From Pseudomonadota bacterium (lineage in GTDB: Bacteria > Pseudomonadota > Gammaproteobacteria > Burkholderiales > Methylophilaceae), in NCBI GenBank assembly GCA_029563075.1, contig JAKQTN010000065.1:1-61763 (forward strand): DNA of 61,763 bases. Reading direction: 5' to 3'. How positions within the stretch are numbered: position 1 is the first letter of the stretch; each line of letters opens with the position of its first letter. The translations under genes were made by a program, and so were the position numbers. A model generated the notes under the pieces. The model was given only the letters and a program-made list of their open reading frames with translations, did no database searches and had not been told where the DNA came from. Shown here in pieces: positions 27,005 to 34,920 of the stretch.

Positions 27005-29274
27005 TGGTAAGCCAAAATTTACTCATCGAACTATTGGTAGAAGAACTGCCCCCAAAAGCCTTAAAAAAACTGGGTGAAGCATTTAGCCACACCCTGTTTG
27101 AATCGTTAAAAACGCAGGGCTTAACAGATGATAGTTCTGCTGTTACAACATTTGCCACACCGCGCCGTTTATCCGCGCACATCACACAAGTTGCTGCAAA
27201 AGCCGCGGATAAACAGATAGCGCAGAAACTCATGCCAGCCAGCGTGGGCCTGGACGCCAACGGTAAAGCAACACCTGCCCTTGTAAAAAGACTACAAGCA
27301 TTAGGTGTGGACGAATCTGCTGTTGCTAAACTAAGAAAAGAGAACGATGGCAAAGCGGAAATTCTGTTTCTAGACGCTATGTCTCAAGGAGTAGCCATAG
27401 AAAATGGTTTGCCAATAGCAATTTCTGATGCAATTTTCAAGTTGCCAATACCTAAACTCATGACATATCAGCTAGAAGATGGTTGGACAACAACGCATTT
27501 TGTTAGACCTATACATGGACTTGTAGCACTCCATGGAGACTCAATTGTTGAAATGGGAAATGCATTTCAACAAAGAGGTTTAAAAGCTGGCAGAACAACG
27601 ATAGGCCACCGCTTTGAGGCTGCAAAACCAACGATTACTATCAAAAATGCTGATAGCTACGCCGAGCAACTCAAAACCGAAGGCACAGTGATTGCCAGTT
27701 ATGAAGAGCGTAGTTTGGATATTATTAAACAATTGCGTGAGCAAGCTAAACTATTAAAAACTCGCCTAGAAGTTGAACCTGCAAACCTTTTTGATAATGA
27801 AGCAGAAGAAATACTTAAAGATAATCCATTAATTCAAGAAGTCACAGCGTTGGTTGAGCGCCCGAATGTATTACTTGGCCAGTTTGAAAAAGAATTTTTA
27901 GAAGTGCCGCAAGAGTGTTTGATTTTGACCATGAAGGCGAACCAGAAATACTTTCCGCTTCTGGATGCGAATGGCAAGCTTACCAACAAGTTTTTGATTG
28001 TCTCCAACATCAACCCGGCAGACCCCAGTGCAGTGATTGGCGGTAACGAGCGCGTGGTGCGCCCTCGCCTGGCGGATGCGAAATTCTTCTTCGACCAGGA
28101 CCGCAAGAAAACGCTGGAAAGCCGTCTGGACGGGCTTGATAAAGTGGTTTACCACAACAAGCTTGGCAGCCAAGGCGAGCGTAATGCGCGCGTAGTGAAA
28201 ATTGCCGCCGAAATCGCCAGACAACTCAGCGACACTAATTTACAGAGCAAAGTGGAATTTGCCGCCAAGCTTTCCAAAGCCGATTTGCTCACCGATATGG
28301 TGGGCGAGTTCCCAGAATTACAAGGAATCATGGGGCGCTATTACGCACAGCATGAAGGCTGGGATGATGATGTGGCGTTCGCGATTGAAGACCACTACCG
28401 CCCGCGCTTTGCCGGCGATGAGTTACCGCGCAGTCAGGTTGGTGTCGTAGTTGCGCTGGCCGACAAGCTGGAAACTTTAGTTGGATTATTCGGTATAGGT
28501 GAAAAACCCACTGGTGACAAAGACCCATTTGCACTGAGAAGGCAAGCTTTAGGCATAGTCAGATTAATAATCGAAAATAACTTACCTATTTCTTTAAAGA
28601 AATTTCTACCTGAAATTAACTCTATCTTTTCTGGAGACCAGAAAATTAAAAAGTTAATTGAAGCTTCACTTCTTGAGGAAATGAAAAAATCTTTAGGAAA
28701 AGAAAATGCCAATAATCTAGTTTTTGCTGGCACCTCAATACAGTTCTTTACTGATGAACATACACAACAATTACTTAGTTTTATAATTGACCGTTTGGCT
28801 GTAAATCTGCGCGACCAGGGATCTAGCGCTCAAGAAGTCGATGCGGTGCTGTCCTTAGCGCCAAGCTTACTGAGCGAGGTACCGAAACGCCTTGAAGCGG
28901 TGAAGTCCTTTGCCAATCTGCCAGAGGCACCTGCCCTTGCCGCTGCCAATAAGCGCGTCACCAATATCCTCAAGAAAGTCGAGGGTGAAGTGAAAGCAGA
29001 AGTGAACGCCAACTTGCTTCAGGAAGCTGCCGAGAAAGCCTTGAACGACGCGTTGGGCAAGGTGAAGCCGCAAGCGGACAAGCTGTTTGAAAGCGGTGAC
29101 TATACTACCTCGTTGCAGGCATTGGCGGCATTGAAAGCGCCCGTGGATGACTTCTTTGACCATGTGATGGTGAATGCAGACGATCCGGCACTGAAAGCGA
29201 ATCGCCTTGGCCTGCTGGCGACCTTGCACCAGACCATGAACCGCGTGGCAGATTTATCCAAATTGGCGAGCTAA
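27004..29274 (+). CDS. glyS: Glycyl-tRNA synthetase beta subunit
   Basis: The 756-residue beta subunit is needed for tRNA recognition. Recognisable segments are LLIELLVEELPPKALK at the N-terminus, FVRPIHGLVALHG, the HD-type GRYYAQHEGWDDDVAFAIEDHYRPRFAGDELP, DPFALRRQALGIVR and the C-terminal anticodon-binding domain ending in RLGLLATLHQTMNRVADLSKL. Two internal stretches (about 27300-27850 and 28490-28800) are visibly more AT-rich, with clustered AGA, AGG, ATA and GGA codons, while the flanks favour CGC and GGC. The gene therefore looks mosaic. Confidence 0.97.
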   Translation: MVSQNLLIELLVEELPPKALKKLGEAFSHTLFESLKTQGLTDDSSAVTTFATPRRLSAHITQVAAKAADKQIAQKLMPASVGLDANGKATPALVKRLQALGVDESAVAKLRKENDGKAEILFLDAMSQGVAIENGLPIAISDAIFKLPIPKLMTYQLEDGWTTTHFVRPIHGLVALHGDSIVEMGNAFQQRGLKAGRTTIGHRFEAAKPTITIKNADSYAEQLKTEGTVIASYEERSLDIIKQLREQAKLLKTRLEVEPANLFDNEAEEILKDNPLIQEVTALVERPNVLLGQFEKEFLEVPQECLILTMKANQKYFPLLDANGKLTNKFLIVSNINPADPSAVIGGNERVVRPRLADAKFFFDQDRKKTLESRLDGLDKVVYHNKLGSQGERNARVVKIAAEIARQLSDTNLQSKVEFAAKLSKADLLTDMVGEFPELQGIMGRYYAQHEGWDDDVAFAIEDHYRPRFAGDELPRSQVGVVVALADKLETLVGLFGIGEKPTGDKDPFALRRQALGIVRLIIENNLPISLKKFLPEINSIFSGDQKIKKLIEASLLEEMKKSLGKENANNLVFAGTSIQFFTDEHTQQLLSFIIDRLAVNLRDQGSSAQEVDAVLSLAPSLLSEVPKRLEAVKSFANLPEAPALAAANKRVTNILKKVEGEVKAEVNANLLQEAAEKALNDALGKVKPQADKLFESGDYTTSLQALAALKAPVDDFFDHVMVNADDPALKANRLGLLATLHQTMNRVADLSKLAS

Positions 29275-29275
29275 C

Positions 29276-29818
29276 GTGAAACTTGTCATCCTTGATAGAG
29301 ACGGCGTCATCAATCAGGATTCCGTCAACTGCATCAAAAATCCGAATGAGTGGATTCCTATCCCCGGCAGTCTGGAGTCGATTGCCTTGCTCAACCAGTC
29401 GGGCTTTCGCGTGGCGATTGCCACCAACCAGTCCGGCATCGCACGCGGATTGTTTGACATGGCAACTCTTAACGCCATTCACGACAAAATGTGCCGTGCC
29501 TTGGCGCATGTGGGCGGGCGCATAGACGCGTTGTTTTATTGCCCGCACTCTGCTGACGACCATTGCACTTGTCGCAAACCAAAAACCGGCATGATAGAAG
29601 ACATCAGTCGCAGGTTTTCTGTAGATTTGCGAGACGTATACGCCGTGGGCGACGCACCGCGCGACATCCAGGCTTTTGCCAATGCCGGCTGCAAGCCCAT
29701 GCTGGTGCTGACCGGCAAAGGAGAAGAAACCTTGCTGCAAGGAAACCTGCCGGAAGGCACTTTAGTTTTTGCCGATTTGAACGAAGCGGTGCAACACATC
29801 ATTTCGGAGCATGTTTGA
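29276..29818 (+). CDS. gmhB: Heptose bisphosphate phosphatase GmhB
   Basis: The 180-residue HAD-family phosphatase removes the 7-phosphate of D-glycero-manno-heptose 1,7-bisphosphate in ADP-heptose synthesis for lipopolysaccharide core. The catalytic motif is ILDRDGVIN (Asp7 and Asp9), and TNQSGIARG and the zinc-binding loop CPHSADDHCTCRKP follow. The start is GTG at 29276, two bases after the glyS stop. The end overlaps the next gene (TGATG). The placement between glyS and a plsC-type gene is common in betaproteobacteria. Confidence 0.95.
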   Translation: MKLVILDRDGVINQDSVNCIKNPNEWIPIPGSLESIALLNQSGFRVAIATNQSGIARGLFDMATLNAIHDKMCRALAHVGGRIDALFYCPHSADDHCTCRKPKTGMIEDISRRFSVDLRDVYAVGDAPRDIQAFANAGCKPMLVLTGKGEETLLQGNLPEGTLVFADLNEAVQHIISEHV

Positions 29819-30531
29819 TGTTACTGTTGATTAGATGGCTGCGCTCATTATTGTTTTTTCTGGGCATGCTCATCATTACACCGATCTTTGCCTTGCTGGT
29901 CATCTTAATGTTCCCTCTCAGCAACATTACCCGCTCGCGCATGGCCAGCTACTGGGCGCATTGTGCCTTATTCTGGCTCAAGCTTACTTGCAATCTTGGC
30001 TTTGAAGTGCGTGGCCGGGAAAATATCCCCAATCATCCGTCTATCATCTTGTGCAAACATCAATCCGCATGGGAGACCATCGCGCTGCAAGTGATTTTTC
30101 CACCGCAAATCTGGGTATTAAAACGTGAACTTTTATTCATTCCTTTTCTGGGTTGGGCATGGATTGCGCTTTCTACCATCCCGATTGACCGTAGCGCAGG
30201 TCGCGAAGCGCTCAAAAAATTGGTGATGCATGGTAAAGATAGGTTGGCCAAAGGATTATGGGTGGTCATATTCCCTGAAGGCACGCGCATCGCCCCTGGC
30301 AAGCGCGGCAAATACCATATCGGCGGCGCCTGGCTGGCCGCGCACACGCAGACAACGGTTGTACCTGTCGCGCATAATGCAGGATTATTTTGGCGCAAAA
30401 ACGCATTCATCAAACGGCCTGGCACGATTACAGTCAGCATCGGCTTGCCGATTGAAACAGCCGGCTTAAAAGCAGATGCGCTTAATCAGCAAGTAGAAGA
30501 TTGGATTGAGGCGGAGATGTTGAAGCTGTGA
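29818..30531 (+). CDS. plsC: 1-acylglycerol-3-phosphate acyltransferase
   Basis: The 237-residue inner-membrane acyltransferase acts in phospholipid synthesis, making phosphatidic acid. Hydrophobic segments cover residues 1-45. The catalytic box reads KHQSAWE, that is HX4E rather than the usual HX4D. I believe this variant is common in this branch. FPEGTRIAPGKRGKY provides the substrate site. I chose the ATG at 29818, overlapping the gmhB stop by one base. The frame is open further upstream but only as a shadow of gmhB. Confidence 0.92.
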   Translation: MLLLIRWLRSLLFFLGMLIITPIFALLVILMFPLSNITRSRMASYWAHCALFWLKLTCNLGFEVRGRENIPNHPSIILCKHQSAWETIALQVIFPPQIWVLKRELLFIPFLGWAWIALSTIPIDRSAGREALKKLVMHGKDRLAKGLWVVIFPEGTRIAPGKRGKYHIGGAWLAAHTQTTVVPVAHNAGLFWRKNAFIKRPGTITVSIGLPIETAGLKADALNQQVEDWIEAEMLKL

Positions 30532-31238
30532 TGCAACAAAGCTTAACGCTAAGCAATGGCGAAACGATTTCATACCTGCTCGAACGCCGTCCGCGCCGCA
30601 CCATAGGCTTAAAGATCACCGCGGATGGCCTGGTGGTGCACGCGCCAAAGCGCATTTTCGAGTTTCAGCTCAATCAGATTCTGCAGGAAAAGTCGAACTG
30701 GATTTTGAATAAACTGCAAGCTCGCGAGACGAACCAGGTCGAAAAAATCCAATGGGCAGATGGCGAACATTTACTGTACTTAGGCAATGATATTCAGTTG
30801 TGCGTGACACAAAGCAGTAGCAATAAAGCACTGACTTTTGACCAAAACGCCTTAACTATGGCATGCCTGCAGCCTAATAACCATGCGCTTGTCAGCCGCA
30901 AGGTCATCCAGTGGTATAAAAAGCAAGCTACCTCCGATTTTAGCCGCAGGTTAGAAATTTTGGCTGCAAAACTGGGCGTCGCTACACCACCGCTCACGCT
31001 TTCCAATGCACAATCGCGCTGGGGTAGCTGCAACAGCCGCGGTAAAGTGCGTTTGAGCTGGCGCCTACTGCAAGCACCGCCGCACATCGTCAATTACGTG
31101 ATCTGCCACGAACTTGCGCACTTAAAACAGATGAACCATTCTGCCAAATTCTATGCGGTACTCGAAAGTTTGTTCCCCAATTACAAGGCGGCAGAAAAAG
31201 AACTGAAAGCCTTATCGCCGCACCTGCATCGCATGTAG
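30531..31238 (+). CDS. YgjP-like (DUF45) zinc metallopeptidase
   Basis: The 235-residue protein has the zinc motif HELAHLKQMNHSAKFY (HExxH plus a downstream His) near residue 197 and the preceding SRWGSCNSRGKVRLSWRLLQAP block typical of the M48-like YgjP/DUF45 family. It is cytoplasmic and its substrate is unknown. The ATG at 30531 overlaps the plsC stop (TGATG). It probably ends the glyQ-glyS-gmhB-plsC operon. Confidence 0.87.
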   Translation: MQQSLTLSNGETISYLLERRPRRTIGLKITADGLVVHAPKRIFEFQLNQILQEKSNWILNKLQARETNQVEKIQWADGEHLLYLGNDIQLCVTQSSSNKALTFDQNALTMACLQPNNHALVSRKVIQWYKKQATSDFSRRLEILAAKLGVATPPLTLSNAQSRWGSCNSRGKVRLSWRLLQAPPHIVNYVICHELAHLKQMNHSAKFYAVLESLFPNYKAAEKELKALSPHLHRM

Positions 31239-31320
31239 CCTTTCCCTTATTTTGCACCCGCCTTAAATTTTATGCTAAGTTAGCGTTGCAGTTATCTGTG
31301 GCTTAATTCATAAGGGGAAA

Positions 31321-31659
31321 ATGATGTCTTTTACAGATTCAATCAAGCTTTGCTTTGCAAAATATGCAGATTTTAATGGCCGCGCCGGACTGCCTGAGTT
31401 CTGGTGGTTTGCGCTATTCTGCTTTGGTGGTGCCTTGTTGTTAGAAGTAGCTGGCAGCTATATTTCCTGGGCATTTTCAATCGCAACATTATTGCCCTCA
31501 CTCGCAGTGGGTGCCCGCCGTCTGCATGACATCAACAAAAGCGGCTGGCTACAATTGATATGGATTATCCCAATTTTGGGTTGGATTTATATGATTTATC
31601 TGCTTGTTCAAAAGGGAGATGCAGGCGATAACCAATACGGCGCACCGCCCGCTAATTAA
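31321..31659 (+). CDS. DUF805 membrane protein
   Basis: The 112-residue protein has about three hydrophobic segments. It carries the DUF805 signatures: FNGRAGLPEFWWFALF near residue 18, VGARRLHDINKSGWLQLI near 58, and the C-terminal KGDAGDNQYG. The function of the family is unknown. AAGGGG lies just upstream of the double ATG and a terminator follows. Confidence 0.85.
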   Translation: MMSFTDSIKLCFAKYADFNGRAGLPEFWWFALFCFGGALLLEVAGSYISWAFSIATLLPSLAVGARRLHDINKSGWLQLIWIIPILGWIYMIYLLVQKGDAGDNQYGAPPAN

Positions 31660-31672
31660 AACTTAAATTGAG

Positions 31673-31697
31673 AAAGGGAGCGAATGCTCCCTTTTTT
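31673..31697. terminator. Terminator between DUF805 and SCO1 genes
   Basis: The stem AAAGGGAGC-GAAT-GCTCCCTTT is followed by TTTATT. It lies between two convergent genes and ends at the SCO1 stop codon. Confidence 0.85.
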
Positions 31698-31698
31698 A

Positions 31699-32274
31699 TT
31701 ACATCAATTTTTTAATATCACTCGCCATGTCGGCCGGTTTTTGCCCGTACTGCATGTATAGCCTGATTTTTCCTTCTTTATCGAACACATAGGTGCCTGC
31801 ACTATGGTCGATAGTATAGTCATTTTGACCCTTGCCTTGTATTTTTGAATAGTAAATTTTGAAGTTGCCCAATGTTTCGGCAGTCTCTTGCAAGCTGCCG
31901 CGCAAGCCGATAAAGCGTTTGTCAAAATGAGGCACAAACTGCGCCAGCACTTCTTGCGTATCGCGCTGCGGGTCTACCGTCACAAACAAAACCTGCACCT
32001 GGTCTGCCATGTCGCCCAGCAGTTTCATGGTCTGCTTCATATCGCTCAGGGTGGTTGGGCACACGTCCGGGCAATGCGTATAACCAAAGAACAAAGTCAC
32101 CACTTTGCCCTTAAAATCGCTCATGGTACGCAGCTTCCCTGTATGATCGGTCAACTTCAGCGGTTGCGGGAAATCCGCGCCGGTAATATCGGTGCCTACA
32201 AATGGTGTTGGTGGCTCTGCGAGCCCGCATGCAGAAACCAGCAGAAAGAATATGAAAACGAGCAGTTTTTTCAT
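31699..32274 (-). CDS. SCO1/SenC copper chaperone lipoprotein
   Basis: The 191-residue thioredoxin-fold protein helps assemble the CuA centre of cytochrome oxidase. A lipoprotein signal with lipobox LVSAC puts lipidated Cys16 at the membrane, facing the periplasm. The copper site Cys68/Cys72 in CPDVCP, with His157 as third ligand, is intact. No oxidase genes are nearby. Confidence 0.92.
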   Translation of the reverse strand: MKKLLVFIFFLLVSACGLAEPPTPFVGTDITGADFPQPLKLTDHTGKLRTMSDFKGKVVTLFFGYTHCPDVCPTTLSDMKQTMKLLGDMADQVQVLFVTVDPQRDTQEVLAQFVPHFDKRFIGLRGSLQETAETLGNFKIYYSKIQGKGQNDYTIDHSAGTYVFDKEGKIRLYMQYGQKPADMASDIKKLM

Positions 32275-32378
32275 GGCAAAGCACCCTAATTAATCAGCAT
32301 TTGATTCTAACATAAGCAATAAATTCACAGCTTGGTTTACAATATCGCTTTTACAAAATTTCGTTAAAAGGCAGCAAC

Positions 32379-33311
32379 ATGGCAATTCCTAGCTCTATGG
32401 CAGATCGCGACGGCGTTATTTGGTACGACGGCAAGATGGTGAACTGGCGCGACGCCACCACCCACGTACTCACCCACACCTTGCATTACGGCATGGGCGT
32501 GTTTGAAGGCGTGCGCGCATATAAAACCGACAAAGGCACGGCGATTTTCCGTCTGCAAGACCATACTGACCGCCTGTTCCGCAGTGCGCATATCTTGGGC
32601 ATGAAAATGCCGTTCGATAAAGCCACTATCAGTGAGGCGCAACGCGCCGCGGTGCGTGAGAACAAACTGGAATCCGCCTATATCCGCCCGATGGCGTTTT
32701 ATGGCGCAGAAGCGATGGGCATCGCCGCCAAAACACTTTCAACACATGTGATTTGCGCAGCATGGAGCTGGGGCGCCTACATGGGTGAGGAAGCCATTAC
32801 CAAAGGCATCCGCGTAAAAACATCATCCTTCGCGCGCCATCATGTGAACATCACCATGTGCAAGGCCAAAGCCAACGGCAACTACATGAACTCTATCCTC
32901 GCGCATCAGGAAGCTGCACACGACGGCTACCAGGAAGCCCTGCTGCTGGATGTGGACGGATTTGTGGCCGAGGGCTCCGGCGAAAACATCTTTATCGTCC
33001 GCAACGGCAAGCTCTATACACCAGATTTAACCAGTGCGCTGGAAGGTATTACGCGCGATACCATCGTCCAGTTAGCGGGTGAATTGGGTATTCCTGTCAT
33101 CGAAAAGCGCATCACGCGTGATGAAGTCTATGGCGCGGATGAAGCCTTCTTTACCGGCACAGCGGCTGAAGTGACGCCGATTCGCGAGCTGGATAACCGC
33201 GCCATCGGCACGGGCAGCCGCGGCGAGATGACCGAAAAACTGCAGAGTTTGTATTTTGATGTCGTTAAGGGTAAATCGGCTAAACACGCAGATTGGCTGA
33301 CGCTAGTTTAA
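32379..33311 (+). CDS. ilvE: Branched-chain amino acid aminotransferase
   Basis: The 310-residue PLP fold-type IV transaminase performs the last step of valine, leucine and isoleucine synthesis. It starts MADRDGVIWYDGKMVNWRDA-like and carries the LHYGMGVFEGVRAY block, the CKAKANGNYMNSILA stretch around the PLP lysine, and the EGSGENIF and TGTAAEVTPIRELD signatures. It is followed 20 bp on by a zinc-finger gene, a frequent pairing in betaproteobacteria. Confidence 0.95.
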   Translation: MAIPSSMADRDGVIWYDGKMVNWRDATTHVLTHTLHYGMGVFEGVRAYKTDKGTAIFRLQDHTDRLFRSAHILGMKMPFDKATISEAQRAAVRENKLESAYIRPMAFYGAEAMGIAAKTLSTHVICAAWSWGAYMGEEAITKGIRVKTSSFARHHVNITMCKAKANGNYMNSILAHQEAAHDGYQEALLLDVDGFVAEGSGENIFIVRNGKLYTPDLTSALEGITRDTIVQLAGELGIPVIEKRITRDEVYGADEAFFTGTAAEVTPIRELDNRAIGTGSRGEMTEKLQSLYFDVVKGKSAKHADWLTLV

Positions 33312-33331
33312 TTTCTAAGGCTTACAACTCA

Positions 33332-33520
33332 ATGACAGACATAAAAGAAACCGAAATTACCGCAAAAGACCTGCCGCTGCACTGCCCCACCGATGCAGTC
33401 GCGGCATGGTCATCGCATCCACGCGTGTTTTTGGATATTGCGGCAACAGGGCAAGTTGCTTGTCCTTACTGCGGGGCGAAGTATAGGCTTAAAGCGGGCG
33501 AGCACGTTCCGCACCACTAA
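33332..33520 (+). CDS. Zinc-finger (CHCC-type) domain protein
   Basis: This is a 62-residue protein with one zinc finger: LHCP near residue 18, HPRVFLDI, and CPYCGAKYRL near 47, giving the CHCC ligand order. The family includes mitochondrial complex I subunit NDUFS6 and small bacterial proteins. I chose the ATG at 33332, since an earlier in-frame start inside ilvE is not family-like. Confidence 0.85.
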   Translation: MTDIKETEITAKDLPLHCPTDAVAAWSSHPRVFLDIAATGQVACPYCGAKYRLKAGEHVPHH

Positions 33521-33538
33521 CTCTAACCTTCAAATTTC

Positions 33539-34903
33539 GTGGATTCAAATCAGTCGCAACGTGACACTTTATCCCTGCTTAAAGCTGGCAAACTGCAAGG
33601 CAGCAAGCTGCTTAAACTTTCTTGCGGGTTAAATCACTTTCCAACAGAAATTTTTGATTTAGCTGACACACTAGAGATTCTGGATCTCTCTGGCAATGCG
33701 CTTTCATCACTGCCGGATGACCTGAACCGATTACACAAACTCCGCATTTTATTCTGCTCTTCCAACCAGTTTACTCGTGTACCAGAAGTGCTGGGTAAAT
33801 GCCAGAACTTAAGCATGATCGGCTTTAAAGCCAATCAAATCGAACACATTCCTGAAAGCGCAATCCCAACCCAGACCTTGCGCTGGCTTATTCTGACAGA
33901 CAATGCAATCAAAACGCTTCCTGCATCAATAGGCAATTGCAAGGACATGCAAAAACTCATGCTGGCGGGTAACCAGCTTAACAGACTGCCAGAATCATTG
34001 GCAAACTGTAAAAATCTGGAATTGCTTAGAATCTCTGCCAACCAGCTGGAATCACTTCCAGACTGGCTATTCAGCTTACCTAAACTTAGCTGGCTCGCGT
34101 ATGCCGGCAACCCGTTTTGCAATCAGATCGAAAACAGTCTGCTCGCAAAACATAATATCCCCCAAATTGACTGGCACGCGCTGCATTTGCAACAACTGTT
34201 GGGCGAAGGCGCTTCTGGCCTGATCTATCAAGCTTTGTGGAAAGCTAAAAATGCTTCAGGAGATTCTGAAAGCAAAGCGGTTGCGGTAAAAATGTTCAAA
34301 GCCAACATCACCAGTGATGGCTTACCTCGCTGCGAAGTGCATGCTACCGTACTGGCAGGCCAACATCCTAATTTATTGGGCTTTGAAGGCGTTATTGGCA
34401 AACACCCAGACGGCATGACCGGCCTGGTGATGCCGTTGATGCACGCCGATTTGACCGTGCTGGCTAACCCACCCAGCTTTGAAACGTGCAGCCGAGATGT
34501 GTATTCACCCAATACACAGCTTACGCTAGACACTGTATTGCATATTGCTCATAACATAGCGTCTGCGGTTGCACACTTGCATAAACAAGGCATCACGCAT
34601 GGTGATTTATATGCACATAACATCCTCAGCAATGGCCAGGGCAAATGCATTTTAAGTGACTTTGGAGGAGCTTCATTTTTGCCGGAAGACAAAATCCAGC
34701 ATTCACAGCTACTGCAACGTCTCGAGACGCGCGCATTTGCCTGCCTACTGGAGGAGTTGTTAGATCATTGCGCTATAAAAAACCACACCACAGAAGGGTT
34801 GTGGAAGCTGCAGGCAGAATGCGCTCAGCATGAGATTGGCAAACGACCGCTATTCAGCGAAATCATGCAACAATTAAACTTGTTTCGCAAAAAGTACGCT
34901 TGA
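33539..34903 (+). CDS. Leucine-rich-repeat protein kinase
   Basis: The 454-residue protein has two parts. Residues 27-192 form seven or eight leucine-rich repeats of the LxxLPxxL type. Residues 215-450 form a eukaryotic-like protein kinase domain: glycine loop GEGASG at 222-227, Lys251 in VAVKMF, a likely helix-C Glu266, catalytic loop HGDLYAHN at 354-361, and metal-binding DFG at 374-376. In the loop, HGD replaces the usual HRD, and the Lys two residues after Asp is absent (DLY), so activity should be tested. There is no membrane segment. The start is GTG at 33539. Similar LRR-kinase fusions exist in other proteobacteria, but targets are unknown. Confidence 0.88.
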   Translation: MDSNQSQRDTLSLLKAGKLQGSKLLKLSCGLNHFPTEIFDLADTLEILDLSGNALSSLPDDLNRLHKLRILFCSSNQFTRVPEVLGKCQNLSMIGFKANQIEHIPESAIPTQTLRWLILTDNAIKTLPASIGNCKDMQKLMLAGNQLNRLPESLANCKNLELLRISANQLESLPDWLFSLPKLSWLAYAGNPFCNQIENSLLAKHNIPQIDWHALHLQQLLGEGASGLIYQALWKAKNASGDSESKAVAVKMFKANITSDGLPRCEVHATVLAGQHPNLLGFEGVIGKHPDGMTGLVMPLMHADLTVLANPPSFETCSRDVYSPNTQLTLDTVLHIAHNIASAVAHLHKQGITHGDLYAHNILSNGQGKCILSDFGGASFLPEDKIQHSQLLQRLETRAFACLLEELLDHCAIKNHTTEGLWKLQAECAQHEIGKRPLFSEIMQQLNLFRKKYA

Positions 34904-34920
34904 GGGCAGGCGCCATTCAG

